From Streptococcus pasteurianus (GTDB lineage: Bacteria > Bacillota > Bacilli > Lactobacillales > Streptococcaceae): a stretch of DNA of 64,000 bases. The stretch is taken from positions 896,501 through 960,500 of the forward strand of contig NZ_CP039457.1 in assembly GCF_004843545.1 (NCBI RefSeq), written 5' to 3'. Of this stretch, positions 27,834 to 35,580 are shown in pieces. Numbering within the stretch: the first letter of the stretch is position 1; each line of letters starts with the position of its first letter. The notes under the pieces are model-generated. The model was given only the letters and a program-made list of their open reading frames with translations. It had not been told where the DNA came from and did not search any database. Position numbers and translations under genes: made by a program.

Positions 27834-28856
27834 ATGACAGTAGATTTAGACTGGGAAAACCTAGGATTTGCCTATCATAAATTACCATTTCGATATATTT
27901 CATATTATAAAGACGGTCAGTGGGATGACGGACAATTAACAGAAGATGCAACGCTTCATATTTCAGAAGCGTCTCCAGCTTTGCATTATGGTCAACAAGC
28001 GTTTGAAGGCTTGAAAGCTTATCGCACAAAAGATGGCTCTGTTCAATTATTCCGCCCAAATATGAATGCAGAACGTTTGCAACGCACAGCAGACCGCCTT
28101 CTTATGCCACAAGTGCCAACTGAAAAATTCATTGATGCCGCTAAGCAAGTTGTGCGCGCCAATGAAGAATTCGTCCCACCATATGGTACAGGTGCAACTC
28201 TTTATCTACGTCCTCTTTTGATTGGTGTTGGTGATATGATTGGTGTTCACCCAGCTGATGCATACATTTTCACTATTTTTGCCATGCCAGTTGGAAATTA
28301 CTTCAAAGGTGGCTTAGTGCCAACAAACTTCTTGATTCAAGATGAATATGACCGTGCTGCACCAAATGGTACAGGTGCCGCAAAAGTTGGTGGTAACTAC
28401 GCAGCAAGCCTTCTTCCAGGGAAAGTGGCGCACGACCGCAAGTTTTCTGACGTTATTTATCTTGACCCAGCCACTCATACCAAAATTGAAGAAGTCGGTT
28501 CGGCAAACTTCTTCGGTATTACAGCGGATAGTGAATTTATCACACCGCTTAGTCCATCTATTTTGCCATCTATCACAAAATATTCGCTTCTTTATTTGGC
28601 AGAGCACCGCTTTGGCATGAAAGCTATCCAAGGTGACGTAAAACTTGATGAATTGGATAAATTCGTTGAAGCTGGTGCTTGTGGTACAGCAGCCGTTATT
28701 TCACCAATCGGTGGTGTTCAACATGGAGATGACTTCCATGTCTTTTATAGCGAAACAGAAGTAGGTCCTGTAACCCGTAAACTTTATGACGAGCTTGTTG
28801 GTATCCAGTTTGGTGATATTGAAGCTCCAGAAGGTTGGATTTACAAAGTTGACTAA
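27834..28856 (+). CDS. ilvE: Branched-chain amino-acid aminotransferase
   Basis: A 340-residue fold-type IV PLP enzyme that transfers amino groups between glutamate and the keto acids of Leu, Ile and Val. Family landmarks are ALHYGQQAFEGLKAYR (about residues 49-64), the GGNYAASLLPGKVAHD stretch around the PLP site near 185, and EVGSANFFGI near 220. ACGTAAVISPIGGVQH close to the C-terminus is also typical. RBS AAGAGG precedes the ATG. It is transcribed alone, ending in a strong hairpin. Confidence 0.95.
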   Translation: MTVDLDWENLGFAYHKLPFRYISYYKDGQWDDGQLTEDATLHISEASPALHYGQQAFEGLKAYRTKDGSVQLFRPNMNAERLQRTADRLLMPQVPTEKFIDAAKQVVRANEEFVPPYGTGATLYLRPLLIGVGDMIGVHPADAYIFTIFAMPVGNYFKGGLVPTNFLIQDEYDRAAPNGTGAAKVGGNYAASLLPGKVAHDRKFSDVIYLDPATHTKIEEVGSANFFGITADSEFITPLSPSILPSITKYSLLYLAEHRFGMKAIQGDVKLDELDKFVEAGACGTAAVISPIGGVQHGDDFHVFYSETEVGPVTRKLYDELVGIQFGDIEAPEGWIYKVD

Positions 28857-28857
28857 A

Positions 28858-28893
28858 AAATGAAAGCTTGCTCTTGCAAGCTTTTTCATTTTC
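28858..28893 (+). terminator. Terminator after ilvE
   Basis: GAAAGCTTGC and GCAAGCTTTTTC pair around TCTT, with further AT pairs outside. It is a strong hairpin starting just after the stop codon. Confidence 0.85.
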
Positions 28894-28922
28894 ATGTAAA
28901 ATGGGTAAAGTGAGGTGAAAGA

Positions 28923-29153
28923 ATGAGCAAAAAAGATAAGAAAATCGAAATTCAACTAGCTGATGCTAAGGTTGAAATCAATAACGCCAAAGTTGAAGGC
29001 TACACTTTGACAGCTGGTAAAAAAATCATTGGTGAAATCGCTGAATTAGATGGTAAGTTTGCAATTGTCAAGAATGGAGAAGTCGGAGCCTTCTTCAAGA
29101 CATTAGAACAAACGATTGAAAGTATTATTGAAAATTACAATCTTAATCGCTAA
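28923..29153 (+). CDS. DUF2969-family small protein
   Basis: A 76-residue basic protein without membrane segment or signal, matching what I know as DUF2969, a family confined to streptococci and lactobacilli. The recognisable core is EGYTLTAGKKIIGEIAEL followed by FAIVKNGEVGAFFKTLEQ. Function is unknown. AGGTGAAAG serves as RBS. It stands between ilvE and a tRNA pair and appears to have its own start. Confidence 0.8.
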   Translation: MSKKDKKIEIQLADAKVEINNAKVEGYTLTAGKKIIGEIAELDGKFAIVKNGEVGAFFKTLEQTIESIIENYNLNR

Positions 29154-29170
29154 AAAAAGCCGAAAAGTAC

Positions 29171-29199
29171 TTGCAAGAGGACAAAAACTATGTTAGAAT
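29171..29199 (+). promoter_or_regulatory. Promoter of the tRNA-Tyr/tRNA-Gln pair
   Basis: TTGCAA (29171-29176) and TAGAAT (29194-29199) are 17 bases apart, and the tRNA begins 15 bases after the -10 box. Confidence 0.72.
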
Positions 29200-29214
29200 A
29201 GTTTTTGTTGTAAC

Positions 29215-29295
29215 GGAAGGGTAGCGAAGAGGCTAAACGCGGCGGACTGTAAATCCGCTCCTTCGGGTTCGGGGGTTCGAATCCCTCCCCTTCCA
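29215..29295 (+). tRNA. tRNA-Tyr (anticodon GTA)
   Basis: GGAAGGG pairs with CCCTTCC to form the acceptor stem. The anticodon stem-loop is GCGGACTGTAAATCCGC, the variable arm is long as required for tRNA-Tyr, and GGGGGTTCGAATCCCTC is the T arm. No CCA is encoded. The length is 81 bases. Confidence 0.96.
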
Positions 29296-29328
29296 TTCTA
29301 AGAAAAGTCTTAGGTTGTACATTATTTT

Positions 29329-29400
29329 TGGGGTATAGCCAAGCGGTAAGGCAAGGGACTTTGACTCCCTCATGCGTTGGTTCGAATCCAGCTACCCCAG
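29329..29400 (+). tRNA. tRNA-Gln (anticodon TTG)
   Basis: TGGGGTA pairs with TACCCCA, with G as discriminator. The anticodon loop reads GGGACTTTGACTCCC, and GGTTCGAATCC is the T arm. CCA is not encoded. It lies 33 bases after tRNA-Tyr on the same transcript. Confidence 0.95.
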
Positions 29401-29485
29401 TCAAAGGTATCAAGTTTCGGCTTGACACCGTCAAAGATAAAAGTTGTTGTCGTTGCGGGTTACCTTGAGAAATATTATTGTTGTC

Positions 29486-29509
29486 AAAAGTTAGCACTAG
29501 CTAGCTTTT
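29486..29509 (+). promoter_or_regulatory. Hairpin in the S1 leader, next to the RBS
   Basis: AAAAGTTAGC and GCTAGCTTTT pair (one G-T) around ACTA, ending four bases before the GGAGG that serves ribosomal protein S1. It could act as a weak terminator for the tRNA transcript or regulate S1 translation. Confidence 0.45.
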
Positions 29510-29527
29510 GTTGGAGGATTTTTTAGA

Positions 29528-30724
29528 ATGAATGAATTTGAAGATTTGCTAAACAGTGTTAGCGAAGTAAACCCTGGTGATGTGGTCACTGCGGAAGTTT
29601 TAACTGTTGATAATGATCAAGCAAACGTTGTTATCGAAGGGACAGGTGTTGAAGGTGTCCTTACACTTCGTGAATTGACTAACGATCGTGATGCTGACAT
29701 TAATGACTTTGTTAAAACTGGCGACACAGTTGAAGTTCTTGTTCTTCGTCAAGTTGTAGGTAAAGATACTGATACAGTTACTTTCCTTGTCTCTAAAAAA
29801 CGCTTGGAAGCTCGCAAAGCTTGGGATAAACTTGTTGGTCGTGAAGGTGAAGTTGTTACTGTTAAAGGTACACGTGCTGTTAAAGGTGGTCTTTCAGTTG
29901 AATTTGAAGGACTTCGCGGATTTATCCCAGCTTCAATGATTGATACTCGTTTTGTACGTAATACCGAAAAATTTGTTGGTCAAGAGTTCGAAGCTAAAAT
30001 TAAAGAAGTTGTTCCAGCTGAAAACCGCTTCATCCTTTCACGTCGTGAAGTTGTTGAAGAAAAAGCTGCTGCTGCTCGTAACGAAGTATTCTCTAATCTT
30101 GAAGAGGGTGCAATTGTTAAGGGTAAAGTTGCTCGCTTGACAAGTTTTGGTGCTTTCATCGACCTTGGTGGTGTTGACGGACTTGTTCACGTGACTGAGT
30201 TGTCTCACGAACGTAACGTGTCACCTAAATCAGTTGTTTCTGTTGGTGAAGAAGTTGAAGTTAAAGTTCTTTCAATCGACGAAGAAGCAGGTCGTGTATC
30301 ACTTTCACTTAAAGCTACTACACCTGGACCATGGGATGGTGTAGAACAAAAACTTACTACTGGTGATGTTGTTGAAGGTAAAGTTAAACGTTTGACTGAC
30401 TTTGGTGCTTTCGTTGAGGTATTACCTGGTATCGATGGACTTGTTCATATCTCACAAATTTCACACAAGCGTGTTGAAAATCCAAAAGATGTCCTTTCAG
30501 TAGGTCAAGAAGTTAATGTAAAAGTTCTTGACGTTAACGCAGCTGCAGAACGTGTATCACTTTCTATCAAAGCTCTTGAAGAACGTCCAGCACAAGCTGA
30601 AAACGAAGAAAAACGTCAATCTCGTCCACGTCGTCCAAAACGTGAAGCTAAACGTGATTACGAACTTCCAGAAACTCAAACTGGATTCTCAATGGCTGAC
30701 TTGTTTGGCGATATTGAATTATAA
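29528..30724 (+). CDS. rpsA: Ribosomal protein S1 homolog, four S1 domains
   Basis: A 398-residue RNA-binding protein of the short Gram-positive S1 type. Four S1 (OB-fold) repeats are visible at about residues 17-90, 105-172, 190-260 and 275-347; the last two share [20 protein letters not shown] and [20 protein letters not shown]. The tail after 350 is basic ([15 protein letters not shown]), fitting an RNA contact. E. coli S1 has six repeats, so this is the shorter version seen in firmicutes. GGAGG lies ten bases upstream of the ATG. Confidence 0.93.
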   Translation: MNEFEDLLNSVSEVNPGDVVTAEVLTVDNDQANVVIEGTGVEGVLTLRELTNDRDADINDFVKTGDTVEVLVLRQVVGKDTDTVTFLVSKKRLEARKAWDKLVGREGEVVTVKGTRAVKGGLSVEFEGLRGFIPASMIDTRFVRNTEKFVGQEFEAKIKEVVPAENRFILSRREVVEEKAAAARNEVFSNLEEGAIVKGKVARLTSFGAFIDLGGVDGLVHVTELSHERNVSPKSVVSVGEEVEVKVLSIDEEAGRVSLSLKATTPGPWDGVEQKLTTGDVVEGKVKRLTDFGAFVEVLPGIDGLVHISQISHKRVENPKDVLSVGQEVNVKVLDVNAAAERVSLSIKALEERPAQAENEEKRQSRPRRPKREAKRDYELPETQTGFSMADLFGDIEL

Positions 30725-30734
30725 TAATAAATTA

Positions 30735-30766
30735 GAAAAGACTTGTTTAATAGGTCTTTTCTTTTT
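30735..30766 (+). terminator. Terminator after rpsA
   Basis: GAAAAGAC and GTCTTTTC form a stem around TTGTTTAATAG, then TTTTT. It lies 11 bases past the stop codon. Confidence 0.8.
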
Positions 30767-30795
30767 ACTTTGATGTGGTATAATATAATAAGTTG

Positions 30796-30867
30796 CCACT
30801 CTTAGTGTAATGGATATCACGCAAGATTCCGGTTCTTGAAATAGGGGTTCGATTCCCTTAGGGTGGA
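30796..30867 (+). tRNA. tRNA-Arg (anticodon CCG)
   Basis: CCACTCT pairs with AGGGTGG (one G-T), with A as discriminator. The anticodon stem-loop is CAAGATTCCGGTTCTTG, and GGGGTTCGATTCCC is the T arm. CCA is not encoded. An extended -10 box TGGTATAAT ends 12 bases upstream, so the gene has its own promoter. Confidence 0.93.
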
Positions 30868-30875
30868 GAGTTATA

Positions 30876-30917
30876 GTATACTTAAAAAGCCTTGAAATCA
30901 AGGCTTTTTAAGTATAC
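30876..30917 (+). terminator. Long perfect hairpin after tRNA-Arg
   Basis: GTATACTTAAAAAGCCTTG and its exact reverse complement form a 19-bp stem around AAAT. The T-run lies within the stem. It should end the tRNA-Arg transcript, although it is longer than typical terminators. The 150 bases that follow are AT-rich with no recognisable site. Confidence 0.75.
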
Positions 30918-31074
30918 AAATGTATTTATTTGGAAGATTTTTAGACTTATTTAAAGGCATTTTCCGAAAAAATATTAGAGTACTGTTGTTATAATTTTTA
31001 TGTGTGAATTGGTCATAATTTTTTTGATTAACTATTATTTTGATTGTGAGATTTTATAGTTTGATTTTCTATAT

Positions 31075-31111
31075 AATAAAAAGTCTGAGAAAACATCTCA
31101 GACTTTTTATT
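31075..31111. terminator. Terminator of lrgAB, symmetrical
   Basis: AATAAAAAGTCTGAGA and TCTCAGACTTTTTATT form a perfect 16-bp stem around AAACA. On the minus strand it lies ten bases past the lrgB stop codon. Confidence 0.88.
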
Positions 31112-31120
31112 ATACTAGTG

Positions 31121-31816
31121 CTACTTTAGAATGATTTGAGCAACAATTGGACTAATAATAACATATACGATTCCAGTCACACCAATGGCGAGACCAGCCA
31201 TTGCACCTTCGACATGACCATATTTTAAGGCGGTCCCTGTTCCGATAGCGTGTCCTGTACCACCTAGGCTTAACCCAATCGCTACAGGGTCATCGATTTT
31301 TAAAAGTTTTAGAAAAACTGGACCAAGAACACTAGTTAAAATTCCAGTAATGACAACAACGACAAGGGTAACTGTTGTAATTCCACCCATTTTGTCGATA
31401 ATTCCAACTGCCATAGCAGTTGTTACAGATTTTGGAAATAAAGAAACAGCTAAGAGGTATTTAATTCCAAAAGCTTTAGCGATAAGTGCTGTGAATGTAG
31501 TGTTAACAATACAAGCGATTAAAATGCCTGATAGAATGCTTCTGATGTGATGTTTCATTAGGTGGAATGACCGATAAAGCGGTATTCCAAGTGCGACAGT
31601 TGAAGGAACGATAAGCATGTTGAGGTAGCTACCTCCAACGTAATAGTCGGTATACGAAATATTACTTATTTTTAGAAAGGTGATAATGAAAAAAGTCGCT
31701 AGAAGTAATGGTGTTGTAATTGGATGTGGAAAACGTCTAAAAATTAGCATTCCCATTAAATATGCAAGAATCGACACCATTATACCAAAGATTGGACTTG
31801 TAATAACCTCATTCAT
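31121..31816 (-). CDS. lrgB: LrgB-family membrane protein
   Basis: A 231-residue membrane protein of the LrgB/CidB family with about six to seven hydrophobic segments. Partnered with LrgA, these holin-like proteins were first linked to murein hydrolase control and more recently to export of pyruvate and related acids. Signatures include FPKSVTTAMAVGI near residue 130 and LSLGGTGHAIGTGTALKYG near 185. I chose the ATG at 31816, which has AAAGGAG upstream, over the longer frame. It overlaps the end of lrgA by eight bases, implying coupled translation. Confidence 0.9.
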   Translation of the reverse strand: MNEVITSPIFGIMVSILAYLMGMLIFRRFPHPITTPLLLATFFIITFLKISNISYTDYYVGGSYLNMLIVPSTVALGIPLYRSFHLMKHHIRSILSGILIACIVNTTFTALIAKAFGIKYLLAVSLFPKSVTTAMAVGIIDKMGGITTVTLVVVVITGILTSVLGPVFLKLLKIDDPVAIGLSLGGTGHAIGTGTALKYGHVEGAMAGLAIGVTGIVYVIISPIVAQIILK

Positions 31817-32189
31817 GACGGACTCCTTTATCGACGTAATCTCCTTCAAAATGTTTTTTGATCAATTGCACAACAAAACCGATAACGGCAACATTTAGGA
31901 AAATAGCACCTAAAATAATGATAGTGATAGGAAGTAAATAATTCTTAATATCGTTAAATTTTTCCATAATTCCGACAGCTGCGGGCAAAAAAAGAATGGT
32001 CATATTATTCAATAAAAAATTTCCGACAACGTCGATGTGTCTAAGGCGGATAAGTTTAAATTCGAGCGCAAGAAAAAGTAGCACTAGCCCAATAATGCTA
32101 CCAGGAACGGGTAAATGCAACAAATTTGAAATTGCCTCTCCAATGAATGAAAAGACCAGAATAATCATAAATTGAACGTATAACTTCAT
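31809..32189 (-). CDS. lrgA: LrgA/CidA-family holin-like protein
   Basis: A 126-residue protein with four membrane segments and a short charged tail (HFEGDYVDKGVRHE). The family core LPVPGSIIGLVLLFLAL lies at about residues 27-43. It is the partner of LrgB. GAAGGAG precedes the ATG. In S. mutans and staphylococci this operon answers to LytST and to carbon status; no lytST genes are in this window. Confidence 0.9.
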   Translation of the reverse strand: MKLYVQFMIILVFSFIGEAISNLLHLPVPGSIIGLVLLFLALEFKLIRLRHIDVVGNFLLNNMTILFLPAAVGIMEKFNDIKNYLLPITIIILGAIFLNVAVIGFVVQLIKKHFEGDYVDKGVRHE

Positions 32190-32242
32190 TAGTAAACTCC
32201 TTCGTTATAAGTCTACTACTATGTTGGAATTTTTCAAGGTTA

Positions 32243-32273
32243 TTGAAACGTTTACATGAAATTTTCATGTAAA
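32243..32273. promoter_or_regulatory. Palindrome and cre-like site upstream of lrgAB
   Basis: TTTACATGAAA and TTTCATGTAAA form a perfect 23-bp palindrome around one T at 32251-32273. Next to it, read on the minus strand, ATGTAAACGTTTCAA matches the WTGNAANCGNWNNCW cre consensus except at one position. Both lie upstream of the lrgA RBS at about 60-85 bases, suiting a regulator or CcpA. Confidence 0.55.
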
Positions 32274-32361
32274 TATGATGAATGTTATTGTGCTAGCAAA
32301 AGTAATCTGAAGCTAATTTAGAAATAAAAGTAGGGCAACTCAAATCACCCTAACCTTGAAT

Positions 32362-32973
32362 TTAATGTAAAATTATTTTGATAAGATCGCCACCAAAAAT
32401 CCAAATATAACTATACGAAAGAATGGAGATTGGTTTTGTGAGCATGATAATTAAAATAAAACGCTTTAGAGAAATACGTGTCAGTCCAGTAATCATCACC
32501 AATACATCAGCAGGAGATATCGGTGACAACATACAAAGGATAAAAAATGTCTCAAATCCCTTTGTTTCAAGTCTTGCTTCGTATTTGTAAAAAGTTTTTT
32601 CATTAACAAATAGCAAAATAAATTTTCTTCCATAGATACGGACGAGCAAGAAGAGGATAATACTTCCAATGATAATTCCAAGATAATTGTACAAAAAACC
32701 GAGCCAAGGATCGAAAATAAGGAAGCCAGCTACGGTTGTTACACCACCAGGAATAATTGGGAAAACAACTTGAAAAATTTGAACTAAAACAAAAATTAAC
32801 GGTCCCCAGAATTGGTGACGGTGGACAAAATCTTTCAAGGCGTTGCTATCATTTAAAATCCCTAATCGGTAAAACCAAACCACTAAAGCTAAAGTACCAA
32901 TCAAGGCTAAAATTCCTAAAAACTGGATTAGTCGCTGAAAAAACACATAGCGCTTAGATATTTTCGTTTTCAT
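32362..32973 (-). CDS. TVP38/TMEM64 (DedA-like, SNARE-associated) membrane protein
   Basis: A 203-residue protein with about five to six membrane segments. The family core is visible as VTTVAGFLIFDPWLGFLYNY (about residues 79-98), followed by GIIIGSIILFLLVRIYGRKF and the later FILCMLSPISPADVLVMITG. The DedA/TVP38 superfamily is linked to lipid scrambling or transport, but no role is known for this protein. The start lacks a clear RBS. It lies between lrgAB and ssrA and shows no operon link to either. Confidence 0.82.
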   Translation of the reverse strand: MKTKISKRYVFFQRLIQFLGILALIGTLALVVWFYRLGILNDSNALKDFVHRHQFWGPLIFVLVQIFQVVFPIIPGGVTTVAGFLIFDPWLGFLYNYLGIIIGSIILFLLVRIYGRKFILLFVNEKTFYKYEARLETKGFETFFILCMLSPISPADVLVMITGLTRISLKRFILIIMLTKPISILSYSYIWIFGGDLIKIILH

Positions 32974-33002
32974 AATTTTATCATATCATAAGTGATGTTT
33001 TT

Positions 33003-33031
33003 TTGCTATTTTAAACTTTATCTGTTATAAT
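33003..33031 (+). promoter_or_regulatory. Promoter of ssrA
   Basis: TTGCTA (33003-33008) is 17 bases from TATAAT (33026-33031), and TG two bases before the -10 makes it an extended type. The tmRNA starts about 34 bases later. Confidence 0.72.
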
Positions 33032-33064
33032 AGTCGAAGTGGTTTTCCGCTATTTATAATATCT

Positions 33065-33412
33065 GGGGTCGTTACGGATTCGACAGGCATTATGAGGTAC
33101 ATTTTGCGACTCATCGGCAGATGTAAAATTGCCAGTTAAATATAACTGCAAAAAATACAAATTCTTACGCTGTAGCTGCCTAAAAACCAGCTCGCGTGAT
33201 CTCTACAGAATTGCTTGTGTTTTGCTAGAGGTTTCATTGATTAACAAGCTACATTTGGTTATTGTCTAGCTGACCAAAAAGAGATTAATAGACTCGCTTA
33301 ATCTAGGTTTGAGTTATGTATCGAGCTTAAGTTAAATAAAAAACATAACCTATGGTTGTAGACAAATGTATTGGCAGGTGTTTGGACGTGGGTTCGACTC
33401 CCACCGGCTCCA
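33065..33412 (+). ncRNA. ssrA: Transfer-messenger RNA
   Basis: tmRNA rescues stalled ribosomes. The 5' end GGGGTCGTTACGGATTCGAC and the 3' end GGGTTCGACTCCCACCGGCT give the tRNA-Ala-like domain. The tag frame starts at GCA 33148 and runs to TAA 33181, encoding AKNTNSYAVAA, close to other streptococcal tags but with Val in the third-last position. The encoded 3' end is TCCATCA, so CCA must be added after processing. Confidence 0.95.
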
Positions 33413-33444
33413 TCAAAGCTTTTCATAGTTTAGTAAAGTTTTCC

Positions 33445-33475
33445 AAAACGTTGATATATCAACGTTTTTTATTTT
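33445..33475 (+). terminator. Terminator of ssrA
   Basis: AAAACGTTGATATATCAACGTTTT is a perfect palindromic stem followed by TTATTTTTG. Confidence 0.85.
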
Positions 33476-33510
33476 TGTGTTTTGCCTAGTTTTGCTTTTC
33501 ACCCAGATAC

Positions 33511-33533
33511 AAAAACAGACCAAATTGGTCTGT
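33511..33533 (-). terminator. Terminator of the YtrA-type ABC operon
   Basis: On the minus strand ACAGACC and GGTCTGT pair around AATTT and are followed by TTTTG, 19 bases past the permease stop. Confidence 0.75.
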
Positions 33534-33551
33534 TCAGACTGGCTGATATTT

Positions 33552-34325
33552 CTATTGAATGTTTAGCTTGTTTTTCAATAGATAGTTAGTCGAAAAGTAA
33601 AATACAATTCCTTCGATAAGACATTCAATCCCAGAATAAATAAAAAGATTAATACTAATATCAAATGTGTCTTTTGTGAGTTGACCACTAATCGTTTCAG
33701 ATAAAATAATGACTATAATAGCAATAGTAAAGTAAGCAACAAAACTCATGAGCACGCGTCTATCTGTAAATAATTGTCCAACAGCAATAGAAAGATAAAT
33801 CATTAAAATACCTGAAAGACTTGATAGAATGAAACAAATGAAAATAATTAGCCATTCAGTTGGTGTAAAAAGAGATGCAAAGTAAGGAAGAGCCATTAAA
33901 AATTTTCCTACACCAGAGATTGGTAAAATGAGAAATGTAATTCCAATTGCTAAAATAATTGCATTGAACACAGTCCATATAAGAGAAGCAAGGAGTTTTG
34001 ATAAGATAAGTTGATGAGATGAAACAGGTAATGTTAGTGTCAGATACCCTTCGCGCCCAAAGACGTTTTTATAAAATCGGCGAATAATAATGACAAAGGT
34101 TGCAATCCAAGCGCCGGCAACTAGAATACCAAAGATTAAACTTAGAATAATTGGGATAAGTTGAGTGAAGTGTGTTGAACTGATTTCAGAACGAGTCTGA
34201 GCATATGTTTCAAGAGATTTTATACTAAAGCCAAGAAAAAACGAAATGGCAATGACTGAGGCATTGAGAGCAAAGTACCATTTGCCAACAGATTTTAGCT
34301 CATATTTTAAAAGTTTTGAAAACAT
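33552..34325 (-). CDS. ABC transporter permease of GntR-controlled operon
   Basis: A 257-residue membrane protein with about six hydrophobic segments and no recognisable enzyme motif. It starts with MFSKLLKYELKSVGKWY, a form shared by ABC-2-type permeases, and contains FGREGYLTLTLPVSSHQLILSKLL, a common feature of this group. It is the third gene of an operon with a YtrA-type repressor and an ATPase, systems that usually respond to cell-envelope stress or antimicrobial peptides. Substrate is unknown. GGGGGA precedes the ATG. Confidence 0.82.
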   Translation of the reverse strand: MFSKLLKYELKSVGKWYFALNASVIAISFFLGFSIKSLETYAQTRSEISSTHFTQLIPIILSLIFGILVAGAWIATFVIIIRRFYKNVFGREGYLTLTLPVSSHQLILSKLLASLIWTVFNAIILAIGITFLILPISGVGKFLMALPYFASLFTPTEWLIIFICFILSSLSGILMIYLSIAVGQLFTDRRVLMSFVAYFTIAIIVIILSETISGQLTKDTFDISINLFIYSGIECLIEGIVFYFSTNYLLKNKLNIQ

Positions 34326-34334
34326 AATTTCCCC

Positions 34335-35033
34335 CTAAGCTTTATATTTTTCACGAAAGAGTGAGTCGATTGATTTACTATATTCTTCACGAATATCATC
34401 GGTATTTCCTTGTAAAATAACTTTTCCTTCTTTGAGGAAAACGATTTCATCAAGGATTGGTTCGATTTCAGCAATTAGATGTGTTGAGATAATCACTGAA
34501 GCATCTTCACGATAATTATTAATAATTGTGCGTAGGATGTATTCTCGAGCTGCTGGATCAACACCACCAATTGGTTCATCAAGAATGTAGAGCTTAGCTT
34601 GCCGGCTCATAACTAAAATAAGTTGAACTTTTTCTTTGTTTCCTTTAGATAGATTTTTGAGTTGTTCATTGGGATTAAGATCTAAATCGTCTAAGAGATG
34701 TTCAGCTTGTTCACGCGAGAAATCGGTATAAAAATCCTCGAATAATGTTAAGGTATCCTTGATTTTCATATTTTCTCTCAAATAAGAGGTATCAGGTAAA
34801 TATGAAACAATTTTTTTCGTTTCCACGGAAGGGCGATAACCGTCAATGACAATGTCTCCAGTGGTTGGCTGAAGAAGGCCATTTATTAATTTGATGAGTG
34901 TTGTTTTCCCACTACCGTTTGGACCTAGTAAACCAATAATTTTACCCGTAGGAAGGTTGAGTGTAATATCGTCAATAGCCACATGCTTTTTGTATTTTTT
35001 GGTAACATGATGCAGTTGAAGCAGTTGTGTCAT
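34335..35033 (-). CDS. ABC transporter ATP-binding protein of GntR-controlled operon
   Basis: A 232-residue nucleotide-binding protein. Walker A is GLLGPNGSGKTTLIKLI (about residues 34-50), the signature LSKGNKEKVQLIL near 133 replaces the usual LSGGQ with LSKGN, as is common in the YtrB/BcrA group, and Walker B is LYILDEPIGGVDP near 153. The H-loop His is in ISTHLIAEIE. Its ATG overlaps the RBS region right after the repressor stop codon, with a one-base gap. Confidence 0.9.
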   Translation of the reverse strand: MTQLLQLHHVTKKYKKHVAIDDITLNLPTGKIIGLLGPNGSGKTTLIKLINGLLQPTTGDIVIDGYRPSVETKKIVSYLPDTSYLRENMKIKDTLTLFEDFYTDFSREQAEHLLDDLDLNPNEQLKNLSKGNKEKVQLILVMSRQAKLYILDEPIGGVDPAAREYILRTIINNYREDASVIISTHLIAEIEPILDEIVFLKEGKVILQGNTDDIREEYSKSIDSLFREKYKA

Positions 35034-35034
35034 C

Positions 35035-35403
35035 CTAATTCTTCTCCTTAATATAAGATTCTAATACTGATGTGATGTCGTTGATTTGAAAACCCATTTT
35101 TTGCATATTATTAACAAAAGATTCGAGTTCAGCCTCAGCAACTTCGCGACGTTTTTGCATAATAAGATCTGTATCTTCTGTTACAAAACGCCCTGATGTT
35201 CGTTGAGAGTAAACCATACCTTCTCGCTCGAGTTCTGAAAAAGCACGTTGCATGGTGTTAGGATTGACACCAGCTTCTTCAGCAAGTTCACGGACAGTTG
35301 GAAGTTGGTCACCATTTTTTATTTCTTGACTGATAATTTGCATTTTAATATGCTGTGCAATTTGAACATAAATAGGTGATTTTTCATCAAATTTCCAGGA
35401 CAT
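35035..35403 (-). CDS. GntR-family repressor, YtrA subfamily
   Basis: A 122-residue regulator: a winged HTH at about residues 10-70 (NGDQLPTVRELAEEAGVNPN then TMQRAFSELEREGMVYSQRT), followed by only a short helical dimerisation tail, which defines the YtrA subfamily. I chose ATG 35403 (MSWKFDEKSPIYVQIA), with AAAGGGG upstream, over a longer frame from 35430. An inverted repeat in its promoter is the likely operator, so it probably represses its own operon. The inducing signal is not visible. Confidence 0.9.
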   Translation of the reverse strand: MSWKFDEKSPIYVQIAQHIKMQIISQEIKNGDQLPTVRELAEEAGVNPNTMQRAFSELEREGMVYSQRTSGRFVTEDTDLIMQKRREVAEAELESFVNNMQKMGFQINDITSVLESYIKEKN

Positions 35404-35438
35404 ACCATACCCCTTTCTATTAATTTTCAAAGAAGTCT

Positions 35439-35458
35439 TGTACTATATAAATAGTACA
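35439..35458. promoter_or_regulatory. Probable YtrA-type operator
   Basis: TGTACTAT and ATAGTACA form a perfect 8-bp inverted repeat around ATAA, 36 bases upstream of the repressor gene. Its AT-rich centre resembles a -10 region on the minus strand, so bound repressor would occlude the promoter. Confidence 0.72.
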
Positions 35459-35580
35459 GAAATAAATTTGAAAAGTCAAGGAAACTATCATCTTTATTTC
35501 CTATTTATATTAAAAACTAAATTAAATATTATTTTAGTGTATAATGGAACTAAGTTAATTAACCCGAAAGGAGCATTTTT

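Noticed and set aside
29150..29497. 115-codon minus-strand ORF across two tRNA genes
   Set aside because: The sequence is fully explained by tRNA-Tyr, tRNA-Gln and the rpsA leader.
30719..30901. 60-codon minus-strand ORF over tRNA-Arg
   Set aside because: Antisense of the tRNA and flanking hairpins. It is the familiar false ORF seen over tRNA genes.
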